Source: Larimichthys crocea | Lineage: Eukaryota; Chordata; Actinopteri; Sciaenidae | NCBI RefSeq assembly: GCF_000972845.2 | Contig: NC_040032.1 | Location: 5,413,073 to 5,477,072, forward strand | DNA length: 64,000 bases | Direction of reading: 5' to 3' | Shown: piece after piece, positions 12,126 through 22,604 of the stretch | Numbering within the stretch: the stretch's first letter is position 1 | How the letters are laid out: every line of letters starts with the position of its first letter | Position numbers and translations under genes: made by a program | The notes under the pieces: generated by a model | What the model saw: the letters and a program-made list of their open reading frames with translations, nothing else | Told to the model about the DNA's origin: nothing | Database searches by the model: none

Positions 12126-13544
12126 ATATTGATATTTACATTGGATGGATTATTTCTGCCTTTTTCTTAATGCTTCTTCTCTCAGAGTCATTTCTTTGAA
12201 TACATGATAGTGAACATGAACAGAGGGCAGGGTTTTAGCTTGCTCGAGGCCAAAAATCACATCTGTTCAAACGGAGGAGCACAGTCAGTCAGTCAAATCC
12301 TTATTGAAGCGGGAACAAAGCTTAATTGCATGACCTTTGAGTGAAGCCTTGGCAATCAGCCTGCCCTTGGCGTGGAGGAGAGCGCCGTCGCTCCACGCGT
12401 CATTCAGGCCACAGCCTTGTGATGAGGAGCCGGCGTTCAGAGAAATCTCAAAAGGACTTGTTCACTGTCTCGTCTCACGCTAATGAGGGGCATAAATTGT
12501 AGGCTGAGTGCCTTTTCAGAGCTCGGCAGTACGAAGTTTGGCTAATAGCTGCGGATGTGACATTTCAAATCTAAGATGGGGAGAGGGGACTATAGAAAGA
12601 GCAAGAGGAAATCCTTTTCACATTCCTATCAAATCCTTTATGTGTTATTTGAAAAGTGTCAAGTCGGTAAAGGCTGTTGATGCGAGCGATTCAGTTTAGC
12701 GAGAGGTAATGTTTCCGCATAATAACGGCGACTCCCTTCACTGTTGCTTTTACGCCTCTTTCCCTCTCATCCGTCCTGAGCTGAAGCAGGGTGTAGCGAG
12801 CGCACTGAAAGGTTTTCTTGAGGCCTTTGCTCTCTTTGCACTGCATGTTGCCTGTTCTGCAGCACGGACACAAAAAACAAGCCACCATCTGAACTATGTC
12901 TGACACCATAGATAGTGAAAAAGAGAAAAACATATTTTTGGATCAGCTGTAAGAAAAAAAAAAATCACAGGTGGGTTGTCAAAAGAGTTTACATAAATAT
13001 AACCAACTGTGTCATTAACAAAGGTTGTGCTGCACAAATAATGAGATATTTTTTGAGATACTGTGTATCTGTGTACATATTTCTTTGTATAATGTGTAGA
13101 TGTTGATAATTTACTTGCCATTAGAACTGTTATTCAAAAGAACTTGCTGAAATTGCAGTCATTCATTCAGTGCTGTGGGTTTATCCAAGAATCCTTACTT
13201 TAATGACTATCGTTCATCATTTCTTTGAAAACCAATGGTGGTTGCTGAAATGCAAAGTGCTTGTAGTGTTTTGAACAAGTGGCAACCTCTGTGGCTACGA
13301 AGTGAATCCAATGCTGCAGTGCCAAAAACGGCAGTTCCTCAAACAGCCACTTGAGGCTGGCTACAGAACGAGTCAATCTCCATAAGCCCCCATGTTAAAA
13401 TGTCAAACTTCACCCCAGAAATAAACAGTCTGGTACAGAAAATGTTCTTGGTCTTCAGAGTTAATTTCCCCGTTCATGACAACTGTACTGAGGTTGAATT
13501 TCTTTATAATTGAAAATATATTAAGGCAGTACGGTGGGCCCTGA

Positions 13545-14170
13545 TATGATGTTAAATCCTGGATGACCTCAAACTTTTTGAATCTAAATGAAAACAAGAC
13601 TGAAAACATAATGTTTGGATGTGGTCCAGCAGACTTTCCTTCTGGCTTTCTGGGCCCCCTTACTCCAAAAATTCAGTCTTCTGTAAAAAAATCTTGGAGT
13701 AATATTTGATGACAGGCTGAAATTTGATCACCAGGTTAGCTCGGTTGTGAAAAACAGCTTTTATCATTTGAGGATTTTATCTAAAGTAAAAGGATACCTG
13801 CCACGTAGAGATCTGGAGACTGTAATCCATGCTTTTATTAATACGAGATTGGATTACTGCAACTCACTTTTTTTCGGCCTGGACTGCTTACCCTTGCACC
13901 GCCTGCAGCTGGTACACTGCTGCACGTCTCCTTACCGGCAAACGCAAGCGTGACCACATATTCCCTGTCCTGGCATCGCTACACTGGCTCCCGGTTGCTT
14001 TTAGAGTACATTTTAAAATTTTACTGTTTGTTTTTAAAACTAATAATGGCCTAGCCGCCCAGTATTTGACCGAGCTTCTTCATATCCACATATCTGGAAT
14101 AACTTGCCCTGGCACATCCTCCCCAAAAACACACTTTTTCTCCCTGGCTTTTAACCAAGTTTAAGTATCT
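13545..14170 (+). mobile_element. L2-clade LINE fragment, C-terminal reverse transcriptase region, decayed
   Basis: The conceptual translation shows VKSWMTSNFLNLNENKTE, then LGVIFDDRLKFDHQV, FYHLRILSKVKGYLP, INTRLDYCNSLFFGL, and after a frame change AARLLTGKRKRDHIFPVLAS with LHWLPVAFRVHFKILLFVFK. These are the conserved blocks at the C-terminal side of the reverse transcriptase in L2-clade LINE ORF2 proteins (normally LDYCNSL..GL, RLQLVQNAAARLL, LHWLPV..RI.FKIL). At least two frameshifts and a terminal stop are visible. The endonuclease and the catalytic part of the reverse transcriptase are absent, which is usual for 5'-truncated copies. The insertion is in the sense orientation relative to jade. 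A (TA)n tract follows at 14214. Confidence 0.85.
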
Positions 14171-14210
14171 TAGCATTTATCTGAACTTTTTGTAATTATG
14201 GCATTATATG

Positions 14211-14213
<3 letters not shown>

Positions 14214-14251
<38 letters not shown>
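14214..14251. repeat. (TA)19 microsatellite
   Basis: A 38-nt TA run just downstream of the L2 LINE fragment. It may have grown from the element's 3' tail. Confidence 0.95.
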
Positions 14252-14253
<2 letters not shown>

Positions 14254-15439
14254 CTATAGTGTTAAACAGCTAATGTAGAAGCTCTATGAACTGGTTAAAG
14301 TTTGAACCAGTGTTGCAATTTATCATGGTTCAGAGCAGCATGCGATAAAAAATGTCATAGATATTTACTGTAAGAACATCTGGGCTACGCACTAATCCAG
14401 CCTTATATTATTATATTCGGCAGTTTCTTGGCTGATATGGGACAGTTTCTCAGAACATATTTGTCTTCTAGATAGCCTATCTTACTCTAAAGGTGCCTCT
14501 CTTACTTCTCCCTCTTTCCTTTTTTCTTTTTCATATTTTGCATTTTTTTTCACAGACCACCTGAACCACTATTTGAAATCCAACCCAGTTTTCCAGACTG
14601 TAAAAAAAGGAAAAAAGGAAAATTAGAAAGTGAAAAAAATGGAGGAGAAACACAAGATCCAGAATAAAAGGCTTCTCCTGGAAGAACACCAGAAAAGGAT
14701 GCTAGCCAGTTGAATTCTCCTTTCTTTTCCCTCCTTCTACTCTGCCTTCCTCATTCTGCTGCTGCCGTATTCCTCCACTCATCTCTTGCGCATTTGGAGA
14801 GGCATCCAACAAGCCTTATGTTTTCTCTTCTCCCTGTGTTTTTTTACCCATTTCATCCTGTCCGTCTGTTAAGCATATATCTTTGCCTTTTCTTGCGTTA
14901 AACTCTCCTCCCTCTCTCCTCCTCCCTGTCCAGCTCGGTATGAGGAGAAATAAATAGCGAGAGAGGAGGCCTGTGGCCCTCTGATAAAGAATAACATGGG
15001 GAAACCTTGCTGCTGCAAGATGGTAAAGTGCAGTAAGGAGATTCAGACGTGTGTGTATATATGTGTGTGTGTGTGTGTTACATATGTACTTCAATAGAAT
15101 ACTATACAGTTTTGGTTCAGCACATGCAGTATTTTCTCGTCGTTTATGTACTATTTGAGGAGCTTTTATATTAATTTCACTTTCTTACCGTGAACTTTTT
15201 TGGTGATGTCATCATCTGTGTGATTCACCCTCCAGACAAGTCTGAACAAGTCCTGTTGGCAGCTGAGTGACTGAGAAACACTAACCACTGTAAATATTAC
15301 TTTGTGGGGATCCCAGATTTAATCTAGGTTGTGTCATTTTTTTATGTGTTTCTATGCAGGACAATGTGACATAACCATAAATGCAGAAGTAATAGTAATA
15401 AAAAAAAGATTATATGTTATAGTAACACTCTATACAGAC

Positions 15440-15608
15440 CATTTTACTGCAGAATGAGTACTTTAAATACATTTCTTTAATAATTCTTACACATTTTCTA
15501 TTAGTAAAATTTAGAATGCAGACTTCTTACTTGGAGTATTTTCAAAGTGGGGTTGGTATTAGTACTTTTGACTCAGTAAAAGACCTGAATACTTCTTCCA
15601 TCTCTGGT
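15440..15608. repeat. fish interspersed repeat (gtactttt...gaatacttcttcca type)
   Basis: The block contains ttactgcagaatgagtactt and then agtacttttgactcagtaaa before gacctgaatacttcttcca. This matches, with roughly 15-20% divergence by eye, a very common teleost repeat whose end reads actcaagtaaaggatctgaatacttcttccacc. It is probably a non-autonomous DNA element; the class is not certain from memory. Confidence 0.65.
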
Positions 15609-16134
15609 TAGCACATCCACAGCCCTGTTGTTACATTTACAAGTTACTGAAGGTCAAGACTTTAACGCAAAATCTTGCAGTAAAACTGAGTGATTCCCAG
15701 TGTGTAAACTGGCCTCGTTGCAGGTGGTTTTTTATACAGGTTGCTGTCCTTGTCTCTCTTTGCTTCATTTTATCATTTTGTAATAGAATATCTTTTATAA
15801 CACATATAGCGTTCCCATGTGTGCGTTTTATGTAAGTATATTCATTATAAAATACAAAAATAGCCTCAAAGCCAAATGTTTTACTTTTGAGACATACTGA
15901 TCTGTTCATTTTTAACTGTAAACACCATATATACAGTTCAGATTTTGTAGCAGGATGATGTATCACACCAGACGGGCTGCATGTGCATCGCCATAATTGG
16001 TTAAATTCATTCTGTTGGTATCAAGGCACCAGATTCCTGTCTTGGTGCATGTTAGAGAGAGTGTGTTCGAGTGTCTGTATGTGTTTGTGCTTGCTGAAAT
16101 CACTGAGTCACTGTACTAATGCAGTGATCACACA

Positions 16135-16138
<4 letters not shown>

Positions 16139-16196
<58 letters not shown>
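16139..16196. repeat. (CA)29 microsatellite
   Basis: A 58-nt uninterrupted CA run followed by CT-rich sequence to about 16310 and another CA run at 16313-16336. A compound microsatellite. Confidence 0.95.
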
Positions 16197-16197
<1 letters not shown>

Positions 16198-16548
16198 GCT
16201 CTCTTCTCCTCTCTCTCTCATTCTGTCACTTTCTCATCAACCCCTCTCTTTCCTTCTTTCTCCTTATCCTTCTTTTTCACACTCTTAATCACCCACTCAA
16301 CGCTCCCTCTCTCACACACACACACACACACACACATGCACACATAATTCTTCCTGAGTCCTGTGGACCTTCCAAGCAGCCAATCATCAGAGCCCGTCCC
16401 TGTGCTGTGATGTGGCTGCTAAAATTAGCCTCCTCTCTCTGTGAGTCGACATCCGCCATGACTCACTGTGGAGAGCCAGGTAGCCATGATGCCCAGCAGA
16501 GAGAGAAATATTCTCCTTATTCCTCTCTTTAACTCTCGTCTTATCTCA

Positions 16549-16581
16549 TTTCCTTTCCTTTCCTTTCCTTTCCTTTCCTTT
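16549..16581. repeat. (TTTCC)n pentanucleotide microsatellite
   Basis: About six and a half copies of a TTTCC pentamer, flanked by CT-rich sequence. Confidence 0.9.
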
Positions 16582-18381
16582 CTTTTATCTCCATGTAGAT
16601 GTGCACCCTTTCACTCTTTTCACTATGTTAAGTCAAATCTTTGAACCCGTTTGCATCTCAGGTACAGGGTATTACTCACTGTACACTGATCTTGGTTCTG
16701 CTTCAGTGCTACTTTTTAACAGTACAGAGTCACTATGATACACCTTGTTCCTGAGAATCTGTCCCAGTGCTGGAGGATGTATGATGTATGTAGTCCTTTA
16801 CAGTTCAGTCAGTAGATGAGTATAATATTTCCAGTTGCTTACTATGTTTGTTTGTTAACAAAGATGGTAATATAAATGTTTCTTTCTATTTGGTTGAACA
16901 TGCAGTCAATGTAGAAGTAGTACAATAAGTAAAATAAGCTTATTGTTGAGGTTCTCAAGGACAACAAACACACATTCATCACTTATTTATTCTGTTTTAT
17001 AGTTACCCTCTAAGGGTATTTGTCTTGAGATGTTTCCTGAGTTTACCTTGCATAATTGGTTCATCTGTTTCTTCAGATGAGGCTTTCTGTTGTGGGACTT
17101 TCAGTACTTTTTTGTCAGCTTTGACAATGTTGAGGTCTGAGATATCCTGTATCAGCATTTCTGTGAGCTCTATTTACAGTGACAAATCTTTCCATCACTG
17201 CGCCGACTGTCACGGTGGCTGCGCTCATGGAAAATGCACTCGCCGGAAACCATGCTGCATCACTTGTGAGCTGTCATGTCATTAGCTGCATATTTAGCTG
17301 GGTTTGTAATTGGGTGAATTTGTTCCATTTTGACATGTTTGAATATAAACATTTCATTTTCGATGGATCAGTATTTTATTTCCTTCAAAATGTTTTGTCC
17401 TTGCAGAAATGTAATTTATGAATGGGAAGCCAACATATCCCACTGTTAGACTAAAAAATCTCTTCCCTATTCACTTCACTTTGACTACTGGATAAATCCA
17501 TCTTTGTTTTCACTTGAATCTGTATATTTGATTCAGTTTAAAGTAATAATTATGTATTTGTATTACTCCTTTTGGGTCATGTATGACCTTTTGGCAATAA
17601 ACACAAACTTGGTGTATTAGTATGCTACACTATTATACTGTGGTGTGATTTGGTCCAATTTTAGTGCTATTTTTGGTCAATAACAAGACAAAAATTTCTA
17701 CTTCACTGTACATTCCGTATGTTGAGCTGGGCTCAAGCTCAACATAGGACCCATCCTTTGCACCTTATGGGGTGTTGATAAGTATCGCACCACTATTGCA
17801 GCCATAATCACAGTAAAGAAGGTTTAGTCTAATAATAACAGCAGGATGAGAAGTGAGAGACAGCATTGTCCGGCTCTTTCTCCTCCTATCACGGCTCTTA
17901 TCTCTTTCAAAGTCATACATGAACAATGCTGATTGTTTTTCAAGATAACCAGCGAGTGCAACGATAGTGTGTGATGTCAGCTGGCCTTTAAAAGCACTCA
18001 AAGCACTTTGTCACTGTGCTTCAAGGAAACTGGCTCAGCAACACCATAATAACAAGGACTATTATGTGGGTGGAAGGCAGTGTTGCTGTGCACCTGTGTG
18101 TGTATGCATTGCTGGTGTGTGTGTGTGTGTTTTTGTGTCAAATGCATTTATATGTGACAATATATATTCATGCATGTGAATGTCTGTACTTGTGTGGTCA
18201 TTTCCTCCCCTGTTTGGTTGTGTTTAGTTGGGTCAGTACTGTATATGTAAGTATACTTATGTGAATGTGCATTTCTGCTTTGGTGTCAATGCGAACATGT
18301 CCTGTGTGTATCCCGATCTGCCTGAGTGTGTGTGTGTGTGTGTGAGTGTGTTTCCTGGTTTGAAATGTCAGCTTTCAGCAG

Positions 18382-18560
18382 TCATCCTCTGTGGTTTCTG
18401 TTCTGTTCGGCTCAGGGGGAAGCAGACAGTGCTAATCTATCACCGCTCCGCAGATGGAGGTACGAGTCCCAAAAATAAGACAGACAAGGCAAACCGCCTC
18501 ATACAGCGTACAAACAAGCTGAATCAGAGCTGGCAGAAGTTTATAGTTTTACAGAACAAG
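18382..18560 (+). other. possible unannotated cassette exon within the jade intron (speculative)
   Basis: A 179-nt interval bounded by a plausible acceptor (gctttcagcag at 18371-18381) and a strong donor (caag|gtgagg at 18560). It is open in one frame: ILCGFCSVRLRGKQTVLIYH, then RSADGGTSPKNKTDK and SWQKFIVLQNK. Entry phase is 1 and exit phase 0, exactly those of the authentic exon at 1436-1521. It could therefore replace that exon in frame and join VFRTD. The peptide resembles no JADE sequence I know and there is no direct evidence of transcription. A chance open frame of about 60 codons beside TG-rich sequence is the main alternative. Confidence 0.2.
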
Positions 18561-18944
18561 GTGAGGGTTGTTCCTGGAAGAGTACATGTTGAAAACACCC
18601 TGTCCGGCTTGTACAAGCTAGGGATAGATTTTATATTTCTATATATCTATACATAGTGGCAGTTTTTCTTTGTGGCTCCTGCTGTATGTACATGACTGAC
18701 TGTACATTATAATTTATATTAGGGGTAATCGTGGAGGTCGCACAAATGTCAGCAGCTGCAGCAGTGTAGCAGTTACAGTTACTGCTGCTACTCCCAGCAA
18801 CTATTTGTGGCAGGATGAGCAGTGCTGGCAGTAGCAGAAGCAGCGGTAGTGGTTGTGATTACACTATTGGTGGTAGAAGAAAATCTCTACTAGTACTGTA
18901 TGTGGGAAAGCATTAGTTAGCAACAGTACAAATGATGTTAATCA

Positions 18945-19115
18945 GTTAAATGGACTGTACTTATACAGCGCCTTTCTAGTCTTCCGACCACTTACAGCGC
19001 TTTTACACTACATATGCCATTCACGCACATTCATACAGTGGTTGCACTGGCTGTCATGTAAGGTGCCAACTGTTCATACGCATTCACTCATCTATTGGAC
19101 GACCTGATCTACTGC
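18945..19115. repeat. teleost interspersed repeat (taaatggact...agcgc type)
   Basis: The sequence begins taaatggactgtacttatac and then agcgcctttctagtct, followed by cgaccacttacagcgctttt, acactacat and catgtaaggtgccaactg. This is the well-known fish repeat of the form taaatggactgcatttatatagcgcttttctagtctt...cgaccactcaaagcgctttacac. It is degraded but clear. The exact class is not settled from the sequence alone. Confidence 0.75.
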
Positions 19116-19371
19116 TGCTACAGCTTATATTAAAGTGGTGGTGATAGTGTATATACTGCTAGTAGTATCATACATATTTATATATGCATAGTCAGTGTAT
19201 TGCCTACAGTAGATGGTTGTTGGTGCACTCCCAGTTTAGAGAGACAGACAGGGATCCTGGCACAGAAGCAAAGCTGTACACTGCTGTGGACAGGGTCACA
19301 CATTTTAACCACATAACAAAGGCCCAACTATCTGTTCAAGTTTTACCTTGATGCCAGACTGCTGCATCTAC

Positions 19372-19532
19372 ACCGCACACTGAATCACACCACAGATCTG
19401 CTCTTTGTTGCGAGAGTCAGACATTTCAAAAAATCTTTTATCTAATCTTAATCTAAGATGGCTCATACTTCTGGTTATGCCACTGTAACTCTGATCTAAA
19501 CCACTGATCTGTGGTGTAATACAGTGCGTGGC
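19372..19532. repeat. fold-back (MITE-like) element
   Basis: The left arm ccgcacactgaatcacacca, continuing cagatc (19373-19398), is complementary to the right arm gatctgtggtgtaatacagt, continuing gcgtgg (19506-19531), apart from a few mismatches and a small indel. The roughly 160-bp unit could form a hairpin of about 25 bp. No clear target-site duplication was seen, and the family is unknown. Confidence 0.55.
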
Positions 19533-19749
19533 ACAGTTGGGTTTATGTGCAGGAATATGGAAGTTGTACGGTTTCACCATAAATGCATCATGACTTTGGT
19601 GCCCTCGTTATTTTTTTTCATGCCTGCCCCGCAAATACCTTAAGTCTGGCACTGGTCATGAACAGTCCTCAGACAGGAATTCTTAAACGCAGTCTGTGTG
19701 TGATTGTGTGATTGTTAATGCACGTCAGGCTGTCAGCCCCCTTACTAGT

Positions 19750-19785
19750 ACACACACACACACGCACACACACAAATACACACAA

Positions 19786-19831
<46 letters not shown>
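19750..19831. repeat. imperfect (CA)n microsatellite
   Basis: An 82-nt CA tract interrupted by one CG and two AAATA units. Confidence 0.95.
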
Positions 19832-19835
<4 letters not shown>

Positions 19836-19969
19836 TCACTCCATAGCCCCTGGTCATGTCATCGTTCCAGATCTAGATTGGACTTAATGAGAACCCTGCA
19901 TGCATGCAGCCCATAACTCAACATAGCATACTGACCTACTGACTCACTGACTGGCCAGAGGAATGTGTG

Positions 19970-19971
<2 letters not shown>

Positions 19972-20005
<34 letters not shown>
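19972..20005. repeat. (TG)17 microsatellite
   Basis: A perfect TG run, 140 bp from the preceding CA tract, on the opposite repeat strand. The two tracts together are a potential long inverted repeat. Confidence 0.95.
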
Positions 20006-20006
<1 letters not shown>

Positions 20007-21569
20007 CTGCGTGAGTGGGACTAGTTGTGTTTGTTTGACTGTGTGTGTGTGCGTATTTTCCTGCCCTCACAGCACAGGAGTTTTCTACGTATGTTTGCCT
20101 GAGCAGCTGAATTTCATGTATTCAGTTTCAGTCATGGATCACTCCGCACTGCATGTGATACAACCCAAACCGATGACAGAACAAAAAAAAATTAAAACTT
20201 GAGTTACTGAAATGCAAATGAGTGCGACGTTTACAGCACTACAGCCTGTCACATGACAGGGGGAAATGAGACGGCGTGGGTTCTCTACGGAGGAAAAGTA
20301 AATAATTTGATTGTTGCTAAATCATGATTTGGAGAGAAGGTCATTATTTAAGTGTTAGGATTCCCAAACTGAACGATCCAGCTTTCCAGACACACATACA
20401 GAATGTGCTGCTTAGAGAGGAGCAGATGTAGACGGTGTAGATAATTGTAGATGGAGTAAATTAAGCCATTGCCTCCAGCTAATCTCACCACAACATTTTC
20501 AGATAATTTAATGTGTTCACCTTGTTGTGCAGGAGAAAAATATGCAAACAAACTTGATGCGGCCAGCTAAATACAGAGGATGATGGTGATGACATATGAA
20601 TTAATTGCACGCTAAAGGGTATTTACTCTCTGTTTTGGAAATTCACTGAATCGTTGCCTCCCCCTGTTCGAGCTGTGCACACACCCAATATTTTCATTTG
20701 CAAATTATGATTTATCAAATTTGGAAAGCTGAGTGGAACTGGCAAAATTCAATCACATGTTCTCAGAAAAGTTATTAAAGTTGATCGATGTGGAAAGTCT
20801 TTCCAGCAATAAATAAATCATGTGATAAATGGGAAAAAAAAAAAAGAAAACACACTGTTTGAATGATTACTGACAGAGTTTCCATGGCTGTTCGGAGCTT
20901 ATTGCACAACCGTCTTTGTCCACTGAAACCAGCCAGACATTTGTACCGTCACTCCAGAACATAACTCTTCATTAGCTGCTCTGTTATAATACAGCCAAAT
21001 GCGTTTCTTTTTTCTTTGCAAGAAATACAGCTGACATTAACTGACTCTGTAGAAGGCGAATAAGTTACTCAAATCTAATCAGCTCTTAAAGGACTCTGTT
21101 TTGCCCATTTTTCTACCTGATGTGTTTTTTTGACTCTGGAAGCTGAGGGGAAACGCACCTCATTTGCATTTTATATTTTGCGTAAAAACTTGCCTGACAG
21201 TTTGGCAACAGCGACTGCTCGCCTGCCCTCTACCTGTCTGACTCTCCGCCTGTCTACACAGTCGTCTCATCTTTTTATAATGCTCCTTTTCCATCTGTCC
21301 GCCTGTCATCCATCACTGAGGCTGGGTGACTCCCAACTGTCGGTCACGAGAAAGAGTGAAAAGACGAAGAGGACGCTCGGTGGATGAGAGGAAGAGCAGG
21401 CTGGAGATGAGCTAGAGAGAGAGAGAGAGAGGACGAGGAGGAGGAGGGAGGGAGAAAAACAAGGCAGAGCATTAAACTGCAGGAGCTTGTAATAGTGTTT
21501 CCTAGACATTAATTAGCTGCAGTCATTCCTGTACAAACACACAGTAATAAAACTGATATACTGAGAATC

Positions 21570-22204
21570 TCTCCTCCTCTGGTCCTTTTCCATCTGCTCT
21601 CCTCACGCCTCCACTCCTTCGTCTCCTGTCCTCTGCTGTCCTCACCTCCCTTTTCCTCCCTTCCCCTCCTCGTTTTTTCACCTTTTTCTACTCCTCTCCT
21701 TCTCTTCCTTTCACTTTCTTTACCTCTTTCCCTTTCCTCCACCTTTTTACTCCATTCTTCCCCACCCACTCTTTTCCTCACATCTCCACCACTTTCCTTT
21801 CCTCTATTCCTTTTATCTATCTCTTATCTCTTCACTTCTTCCTTTGCCGTTCACCTTTTTACTTTCCCTTTGTTTCCTCTCCTCTTCTGCTCTCCTGATT
21901 TTTCATCTTGTTTTCTTCTCCTTTCCTCCTCTTCTCTTCCCTTCTCCTTCCCCATTCTCTTCCTTTTCCCACACATTTCCTCTCCTTTTTCTACTTTCTC
22001 CTCTCCTCTCCTCTCCTCTCCTCTCCTCTCCTCTCCTCCTGTCATCTCATCTTTTTGCCTTTCTATTCTTCCCTCCTGTTTTGCCTTTTCCTCTACTAGT
22101 CGTTTTCTCTTTTACCTCTAATCCCCTCTCCTCTTCCCCTTTTCCTCCCCCTCTTCTCCATTTTTTCTCTCACTCTTTTCCTTTTCTTCAGCCTTTCTTC
22201 TCCT
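21570..22204. repeat. polypyrimidine (CT-rich) low-complexity block
   Basis: About 630 nt in which the + strand is almost entirely C and T, including an uninterrupted (CTCTC)n run at about 21997-22037. It is followed at once by a purine-rich stretch (22205-22300). Apparent Ser/Leu/Phe-rich open frames on + and Glu/Arg/Lys-rich frames on - are by-products of this composition. Confidence 0.9.
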
Positions 22205-22559
22205 CATGATGAGGAGTATGAAGAAAGAGTGAGGGAATATAAGTGGAAGTGGAGAAAAAGACAGGCAGAGACAAAAAAAGAGAAAGATTAAGGAGGAGTG
22301 GATCACCCTCAGTCTCTGTCTGTCCTCCTCTCGTATGGCTGAAGGGGAAAGCAAGATTCATCATGGCCTTGGCTCAAACACACACACGTACACGCACACA
22401 CACTTTTAAACACACTCATACACGTACATAAAAACATGCTCTTGTGCTCATGCGCACACATATACACAGAAACGTACACAGTTGTAGAGGAACACACACA
22501 CATGGATATATATTTACACCACATAAACAAACACACACAGTTAAATCTACTCTTGCAGT

Positions 22560-22562
<3 letters not shown>

Positions 22563-22601
<39 letters not shown>
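22563..22601. repeat. (AC)n microsatellite
   Basis: A 39-nt AC run within a CA-rich kilobase (22375-22775) that has several shorter CA tracts. Confidence 0.95.

Positions 22602-22604
<3 letters not shown>

Larger units (their letters stand above)
9798..13544 (+). other. jade intron segment without supported exon
   Basis: Contains a poly(T) run of 32 at 10849-10880, a CA run at 11649-11668, an inverted-repeat fragment at 12007-12111, and a GC-richer unique block at about 12300-12640. A 122-codon frame at 11129-11497 has no recognisable family, no signal or membrane pattern, and no splice-site support. I regard it as chance. Confidence 0.6.
14252..18381 (+). other. jade intron segment
   Basis: No supported coding exon. 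A strong pyrimidine tract plus cag ends at 14555 and is followed by a short open frame, treated as a finding. Also present: a fish repeat at 15440-15608, (CA)29 at 16139-16196, CT-rich sequence 16200-16320, a (CA)n at 16313-16336, (TTTCC)n at 16549-16581, and TG-rich sequence at 18108-18345. No exon was recognised around 17025-17285 despite a cysteine-rich frame. Confidence 0.6.

Noticed and set aside
14641..14713. ATG frame MEEKHKIQNKRLL, which starts like JADE2 (MEEK...)
   Set aside because: It lies downstream of the exon at 1436, similarity ends after four residues, and a stop follows at 24 codons with no donor in phase 1.
17025..17285. Cysteine-rich frame ending CADCHGGCAHGKCTRRKPCC, considered as a zinc finger or metallothionein-like exon
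   Set aside because: Cysteine spacing fits no PHD, LIM or metallothionein pattern; no splice sites in frame, and a second frame is equally open.
21844..22209. 121-codon + frame, Ser/Leu/Phe-rich, resembling a membrane protein
   Set aside because: Pure translation of the polypyrimidine block; overlapping frames on both strands are equally open.
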